From Antedon mediterranea (taxonomy: Eukaryota > Echinodermata > Crinoidea > Comatulida > Antedonidae): a DNA stretch of 64,000 bases. The notes beneath the pieces are model-generated. The model was given only the letters and a program-made list of their open reading frames with translations. It had not been told where the DNA came from and searched no databases. Shown here in pieces: positions 53,480 through 64,000 of this stretch; positions within the stretch are counted from its first letter, which is position 1, and each line of letters begins with the position of its first letter. A program made the translations under genes and the position numbers. The DNA lies in assembly GCF_964355755.1 (NCBI RefSeq), contig NC_092678.1, positions 6,792,922 through 6,856,921 of the forward strand. Reading direction: 5' to 3'.

Positions 53480-54795
53480 GTAGTGTTTCAAGGTAGAAGA
53501 GGAAGAAGGGGAGGAGTGGTAGAAGAGAAAAAAGGGGAGGAGTGGTAGAAGAGGAAGAATAGAAGTGGAAGAAGAGGTAGAAGAGAAGAATAGAAGTGGA
53601 AGAAGAGGTAGAAAAGGAAGAATAAAGGGAGGAGTGGTAGAGGAGGAAGAAGGGGAGGAGTGGTAGAAGAGGAAAAAGGTGGAGGAGGGGTAAAAGAGGA
53701 AGAATAAAGGGAGGCGTGGTAGAAGTGGAAAAAGGGGGAGGAGGGGAAAAAGAAGGGGTGGAAGGGTAAAAGAGAAAGAAGGGGAGGAGGGGTAGAAGAG
53801 AAAGAAGGGAGGAGGGGTAGAAGAGGAAGAAGGGAAGGTGTGGTAGAAGAGAAAGAAGGGGAGGAGTGCTAAAAGAGAAAGAAGGGGAGGAGTGGTAGAA
53901 GAGGAAAAAGGTGGAGGAGGGGTAAAAGAGGAAGAATAAAGGGAGGCGTGGTAGAAGTGGAAAAAGGGAAGGAGGGGAAAAAGGGGGGTGGAAGGGTAAA
54001 AGAGAAAGAAGGGGAGGAGGGGTAGAAGAGAAAGAAGGGAGGAGGGGTAGAAGAGGAAGAAGGGAAGGTGTGGTAGAAGAGAAAGAAGGGGAGGAGTGCT
54101 AAAAGAGAAAGAAGGGGAGGAGTGGTAGAAGAGGAAGAATAGAAGTGGAAGAAGAGGTAGAAGAGAAGAATAGAAGTGGAAGAAGTGGTAGAAGAGGAAG
54201 AAGAAAGGGAGGAGTGGTAGAAGAGGAAGAAGAAAGGGAGGAGTGGTAGAAGAGGAAGAATAAAGGAAGAAGTGGTAGAAGAGGAAGAAGGGGAGGAGTG
54301 GTAGAAGAGGAAAAAGGGGGAGGAGGGGTAGAAGAGGAAGAATAAAGGGAGGAGTGGTAGAAGAGGAAGAAGGGGAGGAGTGGTAGAAGAGGAAAAAGGG
54401 GGAGGAGTGGTAGAAGAGGAAGAATAAAGGGAGGAGTGGTAGAAGTGGAAAAAGGGGAAGGAGGGGAGGAGGGGTAAAAGAGAAAGAAGGGGAGGAGTGG
54501 TAGAAGAGGAAAAAGGGGGAGGAGGGGTAGAAGAGGAAGAATAAAGGGAGGAGTGGTAAAAGTGGGAGGACGGGAAAAAGGGGGAAGAGGGGAGGAGGGG
54601 TAAAAGAGAAAGAAGGGGAGGAGGGGTAGAAGAGAAAGAAGGGGTAGAAGAGGAAGAATGGGTAGAAGAGGAAGGAGATGTATTAGAGGAAGAAGGGGTT
54701 GGGAGTAGAAGAAGAAGGTATGGGAGTGGAAGAAGAAGGGGTTGGGTAGAAGAGGAAGAAGGTGGTGGTGGGGAAGAAAAGGAGTAAGAATGTGA
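53480..54795. repeat. 1.3 kb purine-rich (G/A) minisatellite
   Basis: The plus strand is almost entirely G and A. Units of about 25-27 bases resemble GTAGAAGAGGAAGAAGGGGA followed by GGAGTG. A higher-order duplication of about 231 bases is visible: blocks at 53661 and 53893 both read TGGTAGAAGAGGAAAAAGGT and continue alike. The 340-codon minus-strand Ser/Pro/Leu/Phe frame comes from the repeat and is not a gene. Confidence 0.95.
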
Positions 54796-54899
54796 GGGGG
54801 AGATAATGTAGGGGATGAAGAAGAGGAGGGGTATAGAGGAAGAAGAACATGGGTAAGGGAGAGAGAGCGTGATACAATGAAAACAAATCAAATTTATTG

Positions 54900-56435
54900 G
54901 TAGATACTGTACTTCGTTTGTGAAGCAAATTTATTTGATAAAAAACTAGGTTCAGTAAATGAACATACATTTATTATTATGTTCTATTTATTAGAAAAAA
55001 GTAACTTCGAAAAAGACTGATCCTTAAAAAAAAAAAGCAGAGCGAATTTCTACAATAACCAATCATTATTATAAGACTATTTTATTAAAAGAGAAAATTA
55101 TGTCTTAATAGAAACTTTATTATGGGATATAATATCTCACACTCAACCCATGATTGAATCGAACCAATGTTTACTTTTTTAAAGATCTTATTACTTGGTA
55201 AAGCTTGTCTATTTGCATCATAACGTCCACAATTTTCCATTTATCTTTTGATTCCCTTTTTAAAATTAATAATAATAAATGTTCTTCGCGAGTTCCATAA
55301 AAATCGATATATTGATAACGTCACAAAAGCGTAGTAAAATCTCGAGTTATCTATGTATTCAATATAGACCGAAATAGTAAGTAGCGGTCTCTACATTTTG
55401 CCAACTTTTTCATGAGCGGTTATTTTACTTTTCTTGTAATTATATTATATCTCATTCTTATTAAGAATTATATGTGAAGGTTAGATATTAAAGATAGAAA
55501 ATATATCATATTTACATAATCTTCGTTATGTAAATGAGATATGCCACCACGAAAACATTTCATTCGCTTTTATTCCAATATTCTAGGAAAATTAAGAAGG
55601 AAATTCTAGAATTTCAAAACGTCTATTATTTTTAAATTTGTCTAAAACTTTTTAATCTTTATTAAGATGAAATTTAAAAAATAAAATGGTAGTGATACCC
55701 TTTGGATATATTTTGCCAATTTAGTTTTTACATCATTATAAAGACAAAATTGACAAAAGTATTGGGTTTTGGAATTAGTCAAAATAAAGATATAATGTTT
55801 CTTGTTGTTGAAAAGGCTCTTTGATTGTCATTTATTCATTTTCAATAACAATTAAAGAAACAATTACCTGTAATTCTAAGAAAAAAAGTTTTCCGAAAAC
55901 CAATTATCTGTTTTGCGTTAATACATTTTTAATTCATTTTTCTTACTAATCATTATTTTTGTTTGGCAAAAATGAACAACTTTTAAATACAAAAAGGCGT
56001 ATTTAATGTTTGATTTTGCTTTTCATCTTTATGTTTTATGTTTTGGGGACAATACATCTTTAAGTTGTTTGAAATATATAAACAAAAATATCCTGTGTTC
56101 TGTAGTGGCATGTCACATAAGCAATAACCTGATCTGTCCTTTTATATCTTTCTGTTTGATTCCATCAAAACTGAAAAAAAAAAAACAATGAAGATAAAAA
56201 CTGGTGGTAATTAAAAAAAAATAACCATGATTTTTTTTAAATTTCATTTTTTTTAAATTTTATATATAAAAAGTCTTTCAGTATTATTAGTAAAAAAGAG
56301 TGTTTAGGAGGTAATAGCCCAAGTCTGTAAGACATTCTATTAAAAGGAAAATATGTAGATAGAAATAATAATTTATTGTATATTTAATATCTAAGAAAGG
56401 TTTTTTTACTTATTTTACAATTGAAATAAGACTAA
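54900..56435. other. Intergenic, strongly AT-rich
   Basis: No gene was recognised. Only the right end of a family D MITE (56043-56063) stands out, and the rest of that copy cannot be delimited. Confidence 0.5.
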
Positions 56436-56437
56436 AT

Positions 56438-57020
56438 TGTGACACTTGCAAACGAAATCAGACATAAAATATTTCCACAAATTCTGAAACTATATACCTA
56501 CAAATTTAAAATAGTAAAAAAATCACTATCTCTACTAGATATATGAGATGATACAAGATATCATCACAGTCTAAAGTTTGTTACAGTTTTGAAAAATGCT
56601 AATAAAGTTAAGCAACATGAAATGACAAAAGTACAACAAAAAAACCAGGCTGTTTTAAAGGGTACGCCTTAGTAAAGGGTATTCTAATTGTTTTATTTCA
56701 ATGAAACTTCGCACCTTCGTTCATTAACTATTGTATTATTATGCAAAATTTTTATTAAAAACAACCCATCGGAATATTTTTTAAAAATAAAGCATAAAAT
56801 ATGATAGGTTTTATGACAATCATACATAATTGACACAACATTTTAAAATGTATGCATTTAATTGTTTAAAAATAAAAGAAACACTAAGGTAATGTAAATA
56901 AATACTATTAACTATCAGTTTCTGTAAAAGTAATTTTTCAGCCTTAGTATTGTTTTTGGCTGTCTATACAAATCTACCTATGCGATCACTTATGTCTGAT
57001 CTCGCTTGCATGTGCCACAA
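56438..57020. mobile_element. Family C transposon, copy 2
   Basis: TTGTGACACTTGCAAACGAA at the left and TCGCTTGCATGTGCCACAA at the right are diverged versions of the 5487-6167 ends. Both copies share TTTCAATGAAACTTCGCACC and ATTATGCAAAATTTT in the same order. This copy is about 100 bases shorter. Confidence 0.75.
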
Positions 57021-57315
57021 TTATTGTATTGCATTTTTTTTTCATAAATCAATACATTCTAAAGTCATTATTTATACTGTGTTTATTGAAATCTATAAGA
57101 TGAAAACCCACGCTTTTAAATGTCATGAAAACCACAGCGATTAAAATGAAACAACAATACTTCTGACATATTGACATCTGAAAAGTGTTTTTATGGCTGT
57201 TCTTTAATAGAATAGTAACAACGTAAAATGAATAACGTTTGGAAAACATGACTCGATAACGCAGATGAAACCTCACTTGTTTGCAATAATATTAAACTTT
57301 GTTTAAAACTGTCAA

Positions 57316-57476
57316 TTAAGCTCGGTTTACAATCTAGTTTGACAAAAGAAGTGTGATGTACCCAAATATGGTACAGTTTTGTGATATGCCCAAATGGTAA
57401 TGATATGACATCATCATGTCCATGGACACATCATATTTTTTGTCACATAAAGTTTGATAGTGTAGACAGAGCTTTA
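57316..57476. mobile_element. MITE-A copy with TTA flanks
   Basis: It runs from AGCTCGGTTTACAATCTAGT to AGTTTGATAGTGTAGACAGA with GCTTTA. The interior has TACCCAAATATGG and CATCATGTCCATGGACACAT. The flanks are TTA on both sides. Confidence 0.8.
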
Positions 57477-57479
57477 GAA

Positions 57480-60400
57480 GCCAACTGAATTGGGATCTGC
57501 CAGAGTTATTTAGTTCAGTTTTAGGTTTACCCTGGTCTCTCCAATTCAGTTTTTGTTGTTTTATGTGAATATTGAAAAATACCAAATAAATATGATGAAA
57601 TGAAATTAATTTGTAAAGGAGTTCAAACGCCCAACCTTACAAGATTCAGTCCATGGAACTGTGAGATCAATAAAAGTAAAGTAATATTTATTGCTTTTCA
57701 AGAACAGTACAATTTATAAAACAGCATAACATTTGAATGAAAATAAATACATAAAATAATACAAACATTAAACTTGAACAATTAAACATGGAAGCAGGCG
57801 TATAACAAATAATATTGGATTGTGAGAGGTGGGTTCGAGAGCTGGAGTGGCAAGTTGCTACACCCAAATCTATGTTTTTGCATTGTAATTTCCAAAATCT
57901 ATCATAGGGATCTTCCTGTGCATTCAACTTTCAAAATACTACAAATTTTAACTTGAAAGTTTGGTGGAATTTAACTACAAATTATGCAAGATTCTTACTT
58001 TGCTTTTGTACAGCAGTTGACGATGAAAATAAATTGGAAAGAAAAATAAGGATGAAAAAGATTTCTAGTGTTACTATCACTATCAGCATTATTTTTAAGA
58101 GAATTTTTGTTTGCACGATGGTCAAAAACACTAGGAAGCAATAGACTGTAACCAACATCTGAGCATGCTCACAATAGTGGGTCAAAATCGTGGATTATCT
58201 GAAACAACCCTGATTAATTTTTGAAAATGTGCAGATGTTTGTTACGCTTATATGCTGTTTAACATGTGTTCATGACGTTTGGCACAAACTAGTCACCAGC
58301 ATCGCAATTTACGACTTATATTACTTTTTAAAATGCAATTTAATAATATTTCTAATTTTTATGATTTTTTCTATAAGCAACAACAACTTGGGAATTCTTT
58401 GTTATTCCTAATTAAATGTCTTATTTTATCAATATAGAATATTTTTAGAAAGTTTCATAGAAAAAAACTAAGTTTTTGAAATATTTGATATGTCTTTATA
58501 ATAATAATGATTGTAAATCTTTATACCATTTTATGCTTTGTAATAGTGTATGAATTTTTTCTGATACTTCATTGGTTTTATTGTATTTAGACAGGGATAA
58601 GACAATATCAAATATTATTTATAATTATGTATTATATTCTTAAAAATTTATACTGAAATATCATTTTAAATATCCATTGTTTATCACATGCGCAACAAAA
58701 GTGAGCTGTCCCCAAAATGACGAAATGACAAAAAAAGTTACATTTTTTGTTCTTGATTTTTAATAATGTAAAAAAAAAACATACATTCAATAAATAGAAA
58801 CAACATTGATCAAATCACCAAAAAAAAAAGTCACTATATATATTTATATTTCTGGGTTGCGAAAAGAAATTGAGGAAACCATATGTTGACAAATAATAAT
58901 TTATATAGATTAAATGTTCTATATTTAGAATAAAGAATCGAAATCTAGTAATAAATATGGAATGACAGATCACAACAAATTATTTTTTTTTTAAACGAGT
59001 CACTAAGGTGAAATATTTGGGCTTGTTTGATAATTAGAATAAAAAAACGTCTCTGACATTTCCTGTCAGTCCTGTTAAAATGCGAGCTCCACTCAGACTT
59101 TTTTTAGCTATATTATGTTTAAGTATGTAAATTGAAACAGAGAAAATCAAAGAAACAGGGCAAAATCCTCAAATTACTAAAAAAAAAAAAAAATTGGTCA
59201 GAAAATGTTTTTTTTTATTTGCTACATAAAAAATAACACTTTTCCAGTGTTTAGAGGTTCAATAATTGATCTTAAAGTGATAGTACAAGACGTCATGAAA
59301 TGCTTTCTACTCGTCAGTGAAACACAATTGTGATACCTTTTCCCCATGGGTTGGTACAAAATATGAAAAAAACGAGCGGCCATTATTAATTTATACATGA
59401 ATTGAAAACTAGATCAAATAAATTTACTTTAAATTAAAAACTTTTATTGCACACTTTCAATCAATTGTCTTTGGATTATTTTTTTTTTCTTTTTTCATTT
59501 GTGTGATTTATATACACATTTAGAACATTATTTTGTTTGTTTTTGTCTTTGTTTTAGCATCCCTGACACAAGCATTTGCTTTCTTGGTGATACCATTATT
59601 TTTGGAAATTGTTATTTTGATGAAAAATCAATCTTTATTTCCATCATAATCATTTTAAAAATTTAAAAATATGTGAAGGAATAGTAGTATTTTTGCCCAC
59701 TACGTCCCATTAGGACTACTCAATCAGAAGCTAAAGCAAGCAGCAGTTATAGTTCTAAGTTTTGCAAAAATGGAAACGCCACTATAATTTATTGATTCCA
59801 GCTGCTACAGTAGACCCAAAAAACGTCTGCGAAAAGAGTCTATTAGGACATGTCATGTACAAATCCCAAAGCATTTCTGGTATATTCACTGTCAGATATT
59901 CATTGAATTATTATCAAAACAGTCCATTAAAGTTTGTGTTTGTAATAGGATACTTCACACTTGAAATATCTAGGGATATGAAGTGACCCCCAGACTTGAC
60001 CTTAGCAATAAAATTAACTAAAGTGACAGAAATTGAGTGTTCACTTCTGTAAAAAAAAAATAATATTTATTCACATATAAAAAGAGAAAAGAAACCCAAA
60101 AACCATTGTCTGAAAGACAATTTAACTGAATGAATAATAATACCAATTTTCTGAGTGGAGCTCAATTACATTGTCTGTTGCTGCTTGTTTTATAGTACTT
60201 TAAATATCTTATTTTCCATTTATTTTTAATCTTTTGGGGTGCAAATCAGATTAAAAAAAACAAACAGTATAAACTGTCACTTGAAATGAGATGACAGACA
60301 ATCAACAATTTACCTTATATTGTAGCTATATAAACATTAGTAAAAAACTCATGTATGGCCTTTTTTGTTTAATTCAGTTATCTTTTAGGGTGCAATTCAA

Positions 60401-61215
60401 ATTAAGACAGCGATTGCGTTGCAGTACAATACTGTCATTTTTTAATGAAATGACACGCAATCGACCAATGTACCTTGTTAAGCTATACAAATATTGTTAA
60501 AATTTAATTAGCATATTATTTAAATTATTACTTTTATTATTACTTATATATATATTAGTATTAAAATGAATACACTATTTGGTTTTTCTACAAGGCCATC
60601 TTGATGTTTGGTTTAAATAATTAAAAAACTGTACCAAATAAAATTTAAAATTTGAATATTATGGAATAACAAAAAAAATAATAAAAATATAACTCATGGA
60701 TTGAAATGTACAAATTACAACCCATTTTTTAGATTAAAGATTAATCATTTTGTAGATAGGATAAGATTGAAAAATAATGTTTGAGAATACAGAAACCTCA
60801 TTTTTGACATTGGTAAAACTCTCAATGTTTGAGATTCTTAATGATGCAGGAATTAGTCAATCCAAAATGTTGTCGTAATTCTCAACATAGAGGGCAGTCT
60901 CAAATAGGCATTTCCTTTTAATGATTTTTTTTGTTATTGACACGTCATAATTATTAATAAAAAAAAAACGTGACAAAGGGCAATATTTGAGTTAATGCTT
61001 TGGGATATTTAAGTACTTTTAAAGATATCTGAAGCATCCTTGGGCGACGTTTATTTAAAGCTGATACAGTTAAGAGCTGTTTGTCAAAAGTGATGTAAAG
61101 CTCTTCTAGGTGATACATTAGATATTGGAAATCTTTTTAATTTACAGAGTAGAGTAGATATTATGCAGCTCTTAATACCATGTCAATGTTTATAGCAATT
61201 ATATTTGTTGTTCTT
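57480..61215. other. AT-rich stretch, no recognised gene
   Basis: It may include a long 3' region of the minus-strand ARPC4 gene, but nothing proves it. A minus-strand AATAAA (plus-strand TTTATT near 57697) could be a transcript end. Between 60225 and 60500 two diverged copies of a roughly 140-base segment occur (CTTTTGGGGTGCAAATCAGA / CTTTTAGGGTGCAATTCAAA). GAGCTCCACTCAGA at 59082 is inverted at 60151. Confidence 0.4.
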
Positions 61216-61218
61216 TTA

Positions 61219-61382
61219 AGATCATGTCAAATTATTCTACTGATACAGGTTCTGTTTTATCTTAAATTCTTTTCTCTTATGCAAATTTGTTGGGCATTTC
61301 AACGATTAGCCATTAACTTTATGTACATTGACATTAACTAAAATCAAAGAGAAGGTATTCACTAGAATAATTTGACATGATA
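61219..61382. mobile_element. Small MITE with ATCATGTCAAATTATTCTA ends
   Basis: ATCATGTCAAATTATTCTA at the left and TAGAATAATTTGACATGAT at the right are exact inverted repeats of 19 bases, about 164 bases end to end. Only this copy was noticed. Confidence 0.75.
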
Positions 61383-61483
61383 CGAAGCATAATACTGTAC
61401 TTCCAGATTTCGCTCTTTGAGGATGAATTGTTCGGTACCACAAAACTAATGAGAGAGGAAACTATAAAAGCGGAAACAAAACG

Positions 61484-61556
61484 TTGTGGTCTAATGGTCA
61501 AGGTGCCTTGAATGGTAGGCTAGAGGGTCACAGGTTTGAATCCTTTAGAATCAATT
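61484..61556 (+). repeat. tRNA-like SINE fragment
   Basis: TGTGGTCTAATGGTCAAGGT resembles an A-box D arm, and CACAGGTTTGAATCCTTTAG a B-box. The stems do not pair well, so it is a degraded tRNA-derived element. Confidence 0.45.
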
Positions 61557-61559
61557 ATC

Positions 61560-63045
61560 ATACAATCAATTTATGGGATTTACCAAAATACTAAGGAAGG
61601 ATCCAGGATTTTGGAGGAAAGCTACAGTATTTTAACATCATCTTCTATTCTCCTCATGAAAGCTATGCTAAAATGGTATCCTTAGGAACTTTTGTGGAGC
61701 AGTGCAGAAAAAATCTTTAAAAAACTACAGTACTGCAAAAACAAAACAAAAAATGCTAAATCATATTTCAGTCCTTTTCAAACAAATAACTACAGTAGTC
61801 AATCATATTAAATTCAGTCTTTACACTTGTTAATATATAAATTTTTTTGGTATATTTATGTTTTTAATGATTAAATATTTTTTAGATTATAATAGAATCC
61901 CAACAAAAATAAGGTAGCTACAGAAAAAAAAAATCTTTCATTATGTATCTATTTGTAATCACTAATTTATGTTATCACTTCTTTTTTTTTTTTAATCATT
62001 TTTTATGATGATTTTCCTAATAAATTCAAATTAAAAAAAACCTTAAATTTTCTCTAATAATACCAAATTTTCAAAACTATGGACATTATAACAAATATTA
62101 TTCATGTGAGTGTGAGTAAATACTACTGTAGTGCTAACATTCCAAAAAAACCTTTTACAAAATTCCCTATTCAATTTAATTTTTTGTAGAGTTAATGTTA
62201 TTTAAAATTGTGTTGTACCATCAGAATCGTGGCATCATGTTGGTGCAATTAGCAATAATCCTCCAAGGCACTAAGGCAAGATATTGTGATTATTATAAAC
62301 ACATTTTTAGAGAGATGCCAATAAACTTAATTACTTTGGACACAGATGTTAATGTACAATAATTTAACTAATTGTCATTCTTAAAACAATTTAAACTTTG
62401 ACCTGAAATCTGTACATAATGTTTGGTCGCATTAAGAAATACATATACAGTAGGATTTACTTACAGTATACTGGCATGCGGAATGCAAAGAATGAATGTA
62501 CAATTAGGCTTGGGGATGAGGGATGGAACAAGGTATAGGAATGGAGGGAAGTGGGATCAGAAGAAATGTTAATTGAGGGATTGAATGAAGGATTGGAGAA
62601 GGAATGGAAAGATGGGAAGGAAATTATAGGCAACAGAAGGGATTTTTAAGGGAATTTAAGTTTTGGACAGAAAGATTTCAAAAATTAACCATTTAATAAT
62701 TTCATTATTAATTTCATTATTTATTTCATTAAACAATACAATTTTTTTGATGACCACTTTATACTGTACATACATATTCTGTGATACTTACTATTTTTAC
62801 ATGTAGAGTACAGGGAATAATTTCGCCAGGTTAGAATAGCAAAAAGCTATACAAAACAACTTTATTGCTACACATTTACTGTAGTACAATTGTGTAGCAA
62901 AAAATACAATACAAAACTATGTTTCTCAAATCAAAAATCACTTTGATTAGCAATATTGCTAAACAGAATTTCGAAATTAAATTTTTCCCCTGGAGTATGT
63001 GTAATTTTTACCATTTATGAATTGTGAGACAATTCACTGTTTTTA
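61560..63045. other. AT-rich stretch before the ARPC4 exon
   Basis: Homopolymer and TTTTAA-rich sequence with a GGAATGGA/GGAAGG-type purine-rich stretch at 62505-62640. A similar stretch occurs at 63085-63180. No gene was recognised; it could be ARPC4 3' UTR or intergenic. Confidence 0.45.
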
Positions 63046-63235
63046 AACTGCAAAATCAAAATCAGATCAATCAACCAGAAATGAAGGTAATGATGGATTG
63101 GAATGAAAGATGGCAACGATGAATTGGAAGGAGGAATGGAAAGAAGGCACTGAAAAAAGGAATGAGAAGGATGGGAAGTGGAAATGTTCAATCTCAACAT
63201 TTAATTCTGTAGTTTTAAAGATAATTTTTACTTAC

Positions 63236-63406
63236 TCGTTTTAAGAATTCTTCGGCGGCAATACGTGCTCTGGAATTCAAAGCTAATTTCATTTCGCTGA
63301 TCTCTTTGTCGATTTCTTCCATAAATTGAATTACAAAGTCGACCAGTTTATGTTTAAACATCTGCTCTGTGTGGAAGTTTGTTATCAGAAAACTTATATC
63401 ATAACC
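63236..63406 (-). CDS. ARPC4: ARPC4 (Arp2/3 complex subunit 4), penultimate exon
   Basis: ARPC4 is the p20 subunit of the seven-protein Arp2/3 complex that nucleates branched actin filaments. This exon is 171 bases, 57 codons in phase 0, bounded on the minus strand by an acceptor TTTCAG and a donor GTAAGT. It reads [40 protein letters not shown] and [16 protein letters not shown], nearly identical to the end of human ARPC4. Human ARPC4 has only two more residues (NF) after this point. A last exon is therefore expected at lower coordinates, and all earlier exons beyond 64000. A possible last exon starts at 63048 (acceptor TTTTGCAG). It would add FKNSELSHNS and a stop codon at 63016-63018, unlike the short human end, so it is not included. 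Confidence 0.92.
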
Positions 63407-64000
63407 CTGAAAATAATATAAAGAAATATATTTCATATGTTTGTCTGGCGTTTGATTGAAATCCACAATTTTCACCACATAGGGTGTGTTTGTATACTCT
63501 TGTTTACGATGGTGTAAATTTCAATTTTAAAGAATAAAATTTGGATCAAAATTTTATGTAAAATCAAATAAGAACTGTGGTGCGACCAGTGATTTGTAAT
63601 AGCCGATGGCTGGATAGCAATCTATAGTGATAGCAGTTCAAGAAGTGATTCTCCATGGAGAGGGAACCAACAAGATGGCGGCTGCAATCGACCAATCAGA
63701 TATGCCCTATGCAGTACGCACTACTACGCCTGTGTTGAGCCTATCTACGTGAGAAGCGTAGCGTTAATCGTATAAACGCGAACGCATTTAATTTCTATAT
63801 GATCCTCGTATACAAATAATGCCAGATTACCAAGAAATTATTCATTCTATTACGGTTAACAATAATTATATTTAATTTTATAAAAACTTCACTGTGCTTT
63901 GACAAGAATATGTGTTGTAATTTATGTGATATTAATGTATTATATTAGATTATTATTTTTTATATTAAATAATGTTTTTGAACACATTTATGGCCGCCAT
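63407..64000. other. Presumed ARPC4 intron with a YY1-like ATGGCGGC site
   Basis: CAAGATGGCGGCTGC at 63669-63683 matches the well-known YY1/ATGGCGGC promoter element and would also start a 25-codon plus-strand frame. Nearby CCAATCAG (63694) adds a promoter-like look. The window ends in ATGGCCGCCAT. Whether this is an ARPC4 internal promoter, another gene's first exon or an intron cannot be decided. Confidence 0.35.

Noticed and set aside
53869-54891. 340-codon minus-strand open reading frame
   Set aside because: It is the complement of a G/A minisatellite and encodes only Ser, Pro, Leu, Phe and Thr runs; there is no domain, and length is explained by lack of stop codons in the repeat.
57688-57927. 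79-codon minus-strand frame MNAQEDPYDRFWKLQC as a gene
   Set aside because: It looked coding at first, but no known family, no splice partners and a hydrophobic AT-rich tail; too weak to call.
34000-63000. A hidden new gene system in the 29 kb gene-poor part
   Set aside because: Everything structured there resolves into transposon families, LINE relics, minisatellites or low-complexity DNA; nothing else could be supported.

Overview
This window is nuclear DNA of a multicellular animal. Genes are split by GT-AG introns, there are no operons or bacterial-type genes, and the sequence between genes is AT-rich and full of small palindromic transposons, SINE-like elements and minisatellites. Recurrent AGGCCTA-rich stretches and the orthologue set would suit a marine invertebrate deuterostome such as an echinoderm. 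That placement is an impression, not a result.

Five conserved genes were recognised by reassembling exons from splice sites. (1) 1411-4664, plus: the last five exons of NPRL2, a GATOR1 subunit; the 5' exons lie left of the window. (2) 7338-14313, plus: a complete seven-exon selenophosphate synthetase 2 (SEPHS2/SPS2) whose codon 29 is an in-frame UGA. A stem-loop that fits the SECIS consensus lies at about 15163-15231 in the 3' UTR, so the gene is predicted to encode a 376-residue selenoprotein. (3) 16621-21784, minus: a complete six-exon APEX2 (AP endonuclease 2), with all recognisable catalytic residues, a PIP box and a C-terminal GRF zinc finger. (4) 23210-33757, minus: a complete 18-exon HSP90B1 (GRP94/endoplasmin), with a signal peptide, ATPase motifs and a KDEL end. 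Two exact ER-stress elements lie just upstream of its start. (5) 63236-63406, minus: one 3' exon of ARPC4; the rest of that gene lies mainly right of the window. The genes have unrelated jobs (nutrient signalling, selenium metabolism, DNA repair, ER folding, actin branching) and are not arranged as a functional cluster.

From about 34 kb to 63 kb I recognise no host gene. This part holds non-autonomous DNA transposons of at least nine families, LINE remnants, minisatellites and a 1.3 kb purine-rich block at 53.48-54.79 kb. The open frames there are short or low-complexity. The commonest transposon, called MITE-A here, has ends reading GCTCTGTCTACACTATCAAA and 3-bp TAA/TTA target duplications. 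It occurs about a dozen times, several copies beside splice donors, and is tandemly amplified in an NPRL2 intron.

I found no convincing new biological system. The strongest items are the recoded SEPHS2 with its SECIS, the paired ER-stress elements of HSP90B1, a MITE carrying two tRNA-Val-like units, and an intact tRNA-Glu-like cloverleaf with an AUC anticodon. Family names given to repeats are descriptive labels from this window. No database search was possible.
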